Shown here: positions 8,251 to 12,779 of the stretch, piece by piece
How positions within the stretch are numbered: the stretch's first letter is position 1
Layout of the letters: each line of letters opens with the position of its first letter
Source of the DNA: Tetmemena sp. SeJ-2015
Lineage: Eukaryota; Ciliophora; Spirotrichea; Sporadotrichida; Oxytrichidae
Reading direction: 5' to 3'
Length of the DNA: 12,779 nucleotides
Assembly: GCA_027382625.1 (NCBI GenBank)
Contig: JAJKFJ010011743.1
Location: forward strand, 1-12,779
Notes under the pieces: generated by a model
The model's input: the letters and a program-made list of their open reading frames with translations, nothing else
Databases searched by the model: none
What the model was told of the DNA's origin: nothing
Made by a program: the position numbers and the translations under genes

Positions 8251-9026
8251 AATTAAACAAGCAGTTGACTATTTAACTGGCATTTCAATGCCAAACATAT
8301 TTCCAGATCTTCTTTTATTATTTTTAATTCCGATTTTCATTTAAATTAAAATATAATATATTTTAAAAAGCTTTTAATAATATTGATAGTATTTAAAGCC
8401 GCAAATTTCACTCAGGTTAGGGCTCAACAGCTATCAAATAAATGTAATTAGTACTTTTAAATTAAAAAAGCCCAATTTTAACATGATTAATTCAATCGCA
8501 TTAAAATTTGCTTTCAATATTAAAATTAAATATTTTTTTACTTTAAAAATTCTTTAATTATTTTCTTCTTCTAAAATATATTTTAAAAATTAATTGTCGT
8601 CAACCTTGCAGATTTTTGAGCCAGTAAAAATAAAAATAATGCTTTAGAGTCAAGTTGACTGAAAGAATTAATAAATATTGCTAACTTTTTAAAATTATAG
8701 TCAGTACTTTATCAAGCGACTATCTGTATTGCCACTTCAATTTTTATATTAGCTAGCAAAATTAAAACAAATTAACTTAAATCAAGTTGTATTTGCATTT
8801 CAATAAAAAAAGTAATTTATAATTATATAATATTTGTAACTAATTTTTCTTTTAAAGATTTATTATAAAAAAAATTATGTGATCTTAATAAAAAGTCATT
8901 TACTTATTTTAAATTATTTCGATAATGATTAGGACAATATAATTATAATATAATTTATTAAATAGCAGTTATAAATTTAATATAATCTCTTGTTGATATT
9001 ATCTATAAATATAAAGCTCTACAAGA
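8112..9026. other. Long AT-rich spacer
   Basis: This is about 0.9 kb of very AT-rich DNA with no coding-like frame. It contains the right arm of the inverted repeat (8228-8250) and a short palindrome near 8649-8661 (AGTCAA-G-TTGACT). No telomere repeat, tRNA-like fold or transposase-like frame is visible. It carries the 5' flank of gene E. Confidence 0.5.
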
Positions 9027-9300
9027 ATGTTTAGAATGGATGATATTGTAACCCCGGCATTAAAAAAGCAAACTGCCACCTTCTTCACAGGTTAAGACTT
9101 GGAAGTTGGTGGTGGAGAGTTTTCTGTTGGAAAGTGTAGGTATTAGTCTGTCCAGTAATTGCAAGTCCTGATTGGAAATAGAGAACATTTAAAAGACTAA
9201 GTCAACTTTAGTGACTTCAAAAGATTCAAGACTTTGATTTTCGATGGAAGATTAGTGATTAATAGAGACTCTCTTCATGGAACTGAGAAGGCAGTTATAT
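9027..9300 (+). CDS. Gene E: 5' part of an unidentified gene
   Basis: The start is ATG 9027-9029 (MFRMDDIVTPALKKQ), with an alternative ATG at 9036. The frame uses several TAA/TAG glutamines and reads as a soluble protein through GQDLEVGGGEFSVGKCRYQ and FKTLIFDGRLVINRDSLHG. Near 9300 the composition turns AT-rich (Ile, Asn, Lys), although the frame stays open to TGA at 9444-9446. The real coding segment therefore probably stops at an MDS/IES or exon boundary near 9290-9310, and the rest of the gene is not visible. The Gly-rich stretch superficially recalls a kinase loop, but no kinase motif follows. I do not recognise the family. Confidence 0.5.
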
Positions 9301-9489
9301 ATGCATTTATATTAAAAGCCATTTCTAGAATAAATCATAAAAAAACGTTTAATATTTAAATTCCGTGTTGGTAATATTTATCAGATATGAACTTTATTAA
9401 AAAAGCCTAAAAAATTTAAGCATATTATGAGCATACTTTGCATTGAAAACATTTAATCTTGATTTAATCTTAAATTATATATGCAAATT
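9301..9489. other. AT-rich junction between the broken 3' ends of genes E and F
   Basis: The two genes point towards each other, and neither has a convincing stop before its sequence turns AT-rich. Their nominal open frames overlap here (E to 9446 on plus, F to 9381 on minus), which is unlikely to be real. The stretch probably holds IES or intergenic DNA. Confidence 0.4.
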
Positions 9490-10035
9490 AAAATTTTCTG
9501 GACTGCTCCAATAGCTTGATTGCCAGAAAAGCCTTGGAACTACCATGGTCTAGCTAATGCAAGAAGAAGATTGCTATTGCCAGCCTTATTTGCCTCTAAG
9601 GTTATAATTCTGACTCCGCCTACTCCAACCAGCTAAATAGTCTCTCCATACTAGTCCTTAGGTAGGTCGTCTTGCTAGTACTCATCTGATACTATGGAGT
9701 AAGGATAGAGAGATTATGAAACAGGGCCGTCAGGGTTTTAAGACGACTAGGGATAAATCCAAATGTAGCCAGTTCTAAATACACATGTGCATTTATTAAT
9801 TACTCTACTTATATTTGTAAGTGGTGGGGTTCTCACTCTTGACAATTCTGAGTCTGTCTCCCACTTTGAGTTGGATGGCCTTGCTAGTGGCTTCTTCGTT
9901 TTGGTTTTAGTTATCTAGGTCAAGTTCGTAAACTGAGGGCATGCGCGATCCCAGAGAGAGGCCTATCATACAAGCTGCTAAAACTAAGAGGGTGAGAGCG
10001 GATGCTCGTTGTTTGGAAATCTTTGCGACTGTCAT
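9490..10035 (-). CDS. Gene F: chagasin-family (I42) cysteine peptidase inhibitor, secreted
   Basis: Chagasin-type inhibitors block papain-family cysteine peptidases through three loops, and all three are visible: NPTTGY after the insert is removed, then GVGG, then RPW. The start is ATG 10033-10035. The amino end is a clear signal peptide: basic TVAKISKQR, a hydrophobic core ALTLLVLAACMIGL, then a small-residue cleavage region. The inhibitor should therefore enter the secretory or lysosomal route, where ciliates keep abundant digestive cathepsins. Without removing a 49-bp insert at 9774-9822 the frame breaks in the middle of NPTTG. The carboxyl end is uncertain: after VQKILICIYNL the sequence turns AT-rich, and the frame runs on to TGA at 9381-9383, so the last segment may be missing. 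The family assignment rests on the motif order and spacing. Confidence 0.85.
9771..9822 (-). other. IES splitting the NPTTG motif of gene F (49 bp, pointer ACT)
   Basis: The coding strand reads AACCCCACC-ACT, then an AT-rich insert, then ACT-GGCTAC. Removing 49 bp with one ACT copy restores Asn-Pro-Thr-Thr-Gly-Tyr exactly, a chagasin signature. A GT...AG intron inside it (starting GTAGAG) would leave four extra residues (YKYK) within the motif. This favours an IES over an intron. Confidence 0.8.
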
Positions 10036-10354
10036 TGTTAATTCAAATTATAAGCAATTAAACAAATTAAGTTCTTATTATTCTTCCTAATAGAATAACA
10101 ACAGATTCCTTAATAACCATTCTCACCATTAATTCTATTGTTTCAATAAGATTAATAGAAAATGGAGGGGAGATCTCAAGATAACTTTAATTTTTTTAAA
10201 AAAAATTAAGGTATTTAGGGAGACAAATTTCCAGCAAAGAAAATAAAAAATGAAAGACAAAAAGTGATTTGCATTCTGGTGTGAATAATATATTTTTTAT
10301 AATTGATTCATTCGTATTTGATTTATCTTATTAGACTCGGCTAAAGCTCTTTGA
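10036..10354. other. Spacer between genes F and G
   Basis: This contains the 5' flank of gene F and the 3' flank of gene G, both on the minus strand. An almost perfect TTAA-T7-A8-TTAA palindrome lies at 10187-10209. No coding-like frame is seen. Confidence 0.5.
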
Positions 10355-12779
10355 TCACTCTTCTTGTTTGGTCTCTTCTTTTTAAGAAGGCTCGGGTTAA
10401 TTTGATGTTTGTTCTTTGAGAAGTGAGTCTATGATGGATTGAATAGTCTCCTTATCATTAAGCCTTTCTACTCTTTACTAAATTGGTATGCTCTGGTCAT
10501 AAATGACTTAATGCATTCGCTTTGCCAACTCATTCATACCCTCCTTCCTCCTCAAGTCCATTAGCTTCTGTAAATCAACAAGTTGCTTTTTCTCTTAATC
10601 CTTCGGAGTCTTGAGCTTCTTGTTTTCTTGCTTTAGAGCTTCCACTGCCTCGTGTTTAGCTGCAAATGCTAGTTCCAAGAACTCTTCAAGCACTTCCTCT
10701 TTCCTGCGTTCTAACTCCTGCAAGCTATCAGCCTCCTCCTAGTCACCACCATCTCCATCCTAGCTTTAATAAAAGCATTACATACCATTATAATATATCC
10801 TCTGGGTCTTGATCATTAAGATCCAAATTGTCGTCAAGATCTCTTAAAAAGAATTCATTCATACCTGATGAATCACCTGAGTTGTTGTGATTATTTCCAC
10901 CACTGTTAAAATAATGCATTAATTAGTTAGGGTTGTTATTATCCTTATAGCTTGGAGACAATAAAGAAGTTTGGTTGAACTGGAATCCTCCTTAGCCTGG
11001 GGCATATACAATTAGATAGCTAATTATTATAACTTGCATTTTAAGGTGAAAGAAGATGAGCCTAGAAATTGATTCCGCTGAGAATGCTCTTGTTCTACAT
11101 ATTTGCAGTAGTCATGTCCATCTAATTCTTAACCATCTTATCATCATACTATATATAATCATTCCTAAGAATATATATTTTTAGTCTTGTTAAGTTTTCT
11201 ACTCCTGAGTCTCTCTTGAAGAGTCTCACTCTAGTTATTCTACTCACTCTTGATTATCTATATAGCTTTTTCCTCCTTCTCTATCCTGTCCTCTAGGATG
11301 TTGATAGTGGGCACTTGCTATTGAGAGTATTCATTTACCTCAGCATTTCTAACACTTATCCTTTTCTATTCAACTATCTTCTTCATTTTATCTTTGCCTG
11401 ATTCTTTCGAGGGGGAGCGAATATAGGCTTCCTTGATCATAGAGTGGTGGAATCCACTTCTCTCCAGCTGCTTATCACTATCCATGCTTGCTGATGGTTG
11501 AGTAAAGGGTGGGGGTAGGACCTACTCTTCAACCAAGTTGAAGGCTATATATTCTGAAGATCTCCCTTTTTAGTTGGCTTTAGGCTTTTGCTAACGACCT
11601 CCATTTTCAAGAGAGATGTTATGAGTATTCAAGTTGTCAAAGTTCAATTGCTGAGGCTAAATAAAGGTTGACCTACCAGGTTGTTATGTTTAGGAGATGT
11701 CTAGCCCATTTTGTTTTGTTTAACTAGAGCGCCTACTTCTAGCACCTCCAGAGGCTCTGTGCTTCTCGTATTCTCTTTCAAACTGCTCATGATCTTGACT
11801 TATATTGTGCTCGATCTCTACATTTCGCTGCATCTCCTTTTCAATTATGTACTTAATTTCCAACTTGTCTCGATATTGCTAGATAAATTCAATATATTAC
11901 TCATGCTACTTCTCGAACTCTTATTGGATCATTTCCTGAATTTCCTATTTCTACTTGTACTGTTGCTTTTCAAATTCGTCCATAGAGCTTCGCGAGCTGG
12001 TTATCTCATTCATTAGTTTATTTATATAAATTTAGTCTAAATAACGTTAATTGATTCGTTCTGTTAAGTGAGCTATTGTTCTAGGCTCCTCCTAAGCTTA
12101 AAATATGTTATAAAACTGTTCGTTCCACTGCTGGCTGGATTCCTATTGGTGTTGTAGTAATTTTCATAGTAGTCGCTTTCCTTCCTATCTCCTGAGCCTT
12201 TCACTCTTTTGATGTGATTTTTAGCATAGTGAGAAAAAGCCCTTGTGCCTCCCTCAGCCCTCCCTGGCCCAAGAAACTGATCTACCTCATCATCACTTTA
12301 ATATGATAAGAAATCTTATAAAATAGAGTTTTATTCCTCATCATCAACCTTATTCTTGCTATTCTTGGAAGTGACCGTCAACAGAGTTACTCCACTAGTG
12401 CTTTAATTAGCCTTTCTGCCACTCATATTCCCCTAGCGGATGTTTTTCCGAGATCCTGATGAATCTGACGAGCCTTGAGAAGAGTTGGATGAGGAATCAC
12501 TATTTTCAGAGTTTGCAGAGTCGCTACTTCCCTTTCGATCCTAGTTAAGAAACCCCTTCTTTTTGGCTCTCTTTCTCCTCTCTTTCCTGCGCTGCTTCTT
12601 CTCGTTTTTCTCGTAAGTGGTAAGTGCTTCTAGGACGTGCTGCTTGACGAGGACACTCTGCAGTCTCAAATTCAGATCTATGCACGAGTCGTTGTCATCC
12701 ATGTAGCCGTAGTACTCTATCGCTTGCTATAGCAAATTCTACAGATTAACACTCTATCGCTTGTCAAGGAACAAAAAGT
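10355..12779 (-). CDS. Gene G: long low-complexity and coiled-coil protein, 5' end outside window
   Basis: The frame enters from beyond 12779 and ends at TGA 10355-10357. Regions in order are: a helical segment (QNLLQQAIEYYGYMDD and LQSVLVKQHVLEALTTY); a very basic run (EKKQRRKERRKRAKKK); a Ser/Asn/Asp-rich linker; an acidic DDE stretch; a Gln/Glu coiled coil (EEFEKQHEQYIEFIQQY); a disordered Gln/Asn-rich stretch; and a final Glu/Lys coiled coil (LQELERRKEEVLEEFLEL) with an acidic tail. The helical start loosely recalls GAT-type bundles, but this is speculative. Interruptions: a 37-nt intron 10997-11033, a short interruption at 10764-10790, IESs at 11150-11177 and 12285-12346, and an unresolved frame change between about 12010 and 12165. 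TAA/TAG glutamines are dense, notably in the Gln-rich coils. The function is unknown. Confidence 0.7.
10764..10790 (-). other. 22-nt intron or 10-bp IES in gene G
   Basis: The frame before (DPEDIL) and after (QDGDGGDQEEA) is restored either by a 22-nt intron 10764-10785 (GTATGT...AAAG) or by deleting 10 bp between two TAATG copies (10776-10790). The intron would be unusually short; the IES would leave four extra residues. Confidence 0.45.
10997..11033 (-). other. 37-nt intron in gene G
   Basis: This GTTATA...CCCCAG stretch is needed to join AHLLSPQNA to QGGFQFNQTS, which lie in different frames. Its size equals that of the intron in gene C. The donor is weaker than GTAAGT. Confidence 0.6.
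11150..11177 (-). other. IES in gene G, TATATA pointer (22 bp)
   Basis: The frame upstream ends in TGA inside the insert. Deleting 22 bp between TATATA copies joins KLNKTKNI to QYDDKMVKNQ in phase. There is no GT donor that restores the frame. The AT-only repeat leaves the exact cut site ambiguous by a few bases. Confidence 0.6.
12013..12125 (-). other. Unresolved frame change in gene G
   Basis: The frame before (NTNRNPASSGTN) and after (MNEITSSRSSMDEF) differ by two bases. Solutions found by eye are: two IESs, 64 bp with pointer GAACGAA (12055-12125) plus 19 bp with ACTAA (12013-12036); one 11-bp IES with AACA (12106-12120); one 11-bp IES with ATTTA near 12040; or a 20- or 32-nt intron. All keep an open frame, so sequence alone does not choose. 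Confidence 0.4.
12285..12346 (-). other. IES in gene G, 11-bp pointer TGATGATGAGG (51 bp)
   Basis: TGATGATGAGG is repeated perfectly 51 bp apart around a 40-bp core that is mostly A/T. Removal joins NKVDDE to VDQFLGPGR in frame. The repeat encodes acidic residues, so duplication in an acidic tract is the alternative, but the AT-rich core favours an IES. Confidence 0.6.
12714..12763 (-). repeat. 13-bp perfect direct repeat near the 5' edge of gene G
   Basis: On the coding strand CAAGCGATAGAGT occurs twice, 37 bp apart (12714-12726 and 12751-12763). The copies are read in different frames, so it is not a peptide repeat. Its size suits a scrambled-gene pointer. However, simple excision puts a TGA directly upstream in frame, whereas the unexcised sequence is open (FLFLDKRQSVNLQN). 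Confidence 0.5.

Noticed and set aside
9027..9130. Gene E as the missing glycine loop of the kinase
   Set aside because: Its GGGEFSVG stretch lacks the spacing to a following Val and AxK, and the rest has no kinase motifs; it has its own start codon and runs on the opposite strand.
11711..12016. A hydrophobic plus-strand frame rich in Leu and Phe
   Set aside because: It is the complement of the Gln/Glu-rich coiled coil of gene G; antisense of such codons gives hydrophobic residues.
1..12779. Bacterial or standard-code eukaryotic origin with many pseudogenes
   Set aside because: In-frame TAA/TAG fall at positions compatible with glutamine throughout intact kinase and chagasin domains, while TGA alone terminates; decay would also give TGA and indels within the conserved domains.
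1..12779. Telomere repeats, tRNA genes, CRISPR arrays, TBE-type transposase genes
   Set aside because: None was seen: no C4A4 or G4T4 runs, no cloverleaf-like conserved boxes, no regularly spaced repeats, and no frame recognisable as a transposase.

Overview
The window looks like germline (micronuclear) DNA of a spirotrichous ciliate of the Oxytricha/Stylonychia type. Long frames appear only if TAA and TAG are read as glutamine and TGA is the sole stop. Genes carry very short AT-rich GT...AG introns (about 32-38 nt, occasionally longer). No C4A4/G4T4 telomere repeat is present, although hypotrich somatic chromosomes are gene-sized and capped. Most tellingly, several genes are interrupted by short AT-rich inserts flanked by 4-11 bp direct repeats. 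Deleting each insert with one repeat copy restores the frame or a family motif. That is the signature of internally eliminated sequences (IESs) bounded by pointers, with the retained pieces being macronuclear-destined segments (MDSs).

Layout: 1-261 is the 3' end of a plus-strand gene. At 600-985 there is a GC-richer island of unclear strand. Gene B (minus, 1243-4352) is a coiled-coil-rich protein of about 842 residues once three introns and six proposed IESs are removed; the corrected length is an exact multiple of three. Gene C (plus, 5122-5993) is a complete protein of about 254 residues with one intron and two IESs. Gene D (minus, about 6290-7661) is a MAPK-like kinase that lacks its glycine loop. 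A small two-exon plus-strand frame (7856-8111) lies between arms of a 23-bp inverted repeat. Gene E (plus, from 9027) is the 5' part of an unknown gene. Gene F (minus, from 10035) is a secreted chagasin-family cysteine-peptidase inhibitor whose signature motif is split by a 49-bp IES. Gene G (minus, 10355 to beyond 12779) is a long low-complexity and coiled-coil protein with several small insertions.

The genes show no shared pathway. In such genomes adjacent germline loci usually end up on different somatic nanochromosomes, so the mixture is expected. Genes D, E and F are incomplete here with no premature stop at the break, which fits missing MDSs elsewhere. AT-rich spacers of 0.3-0.9 kb separate the loci. 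All calls were made by reading the sequence; no alignment or database search was run.
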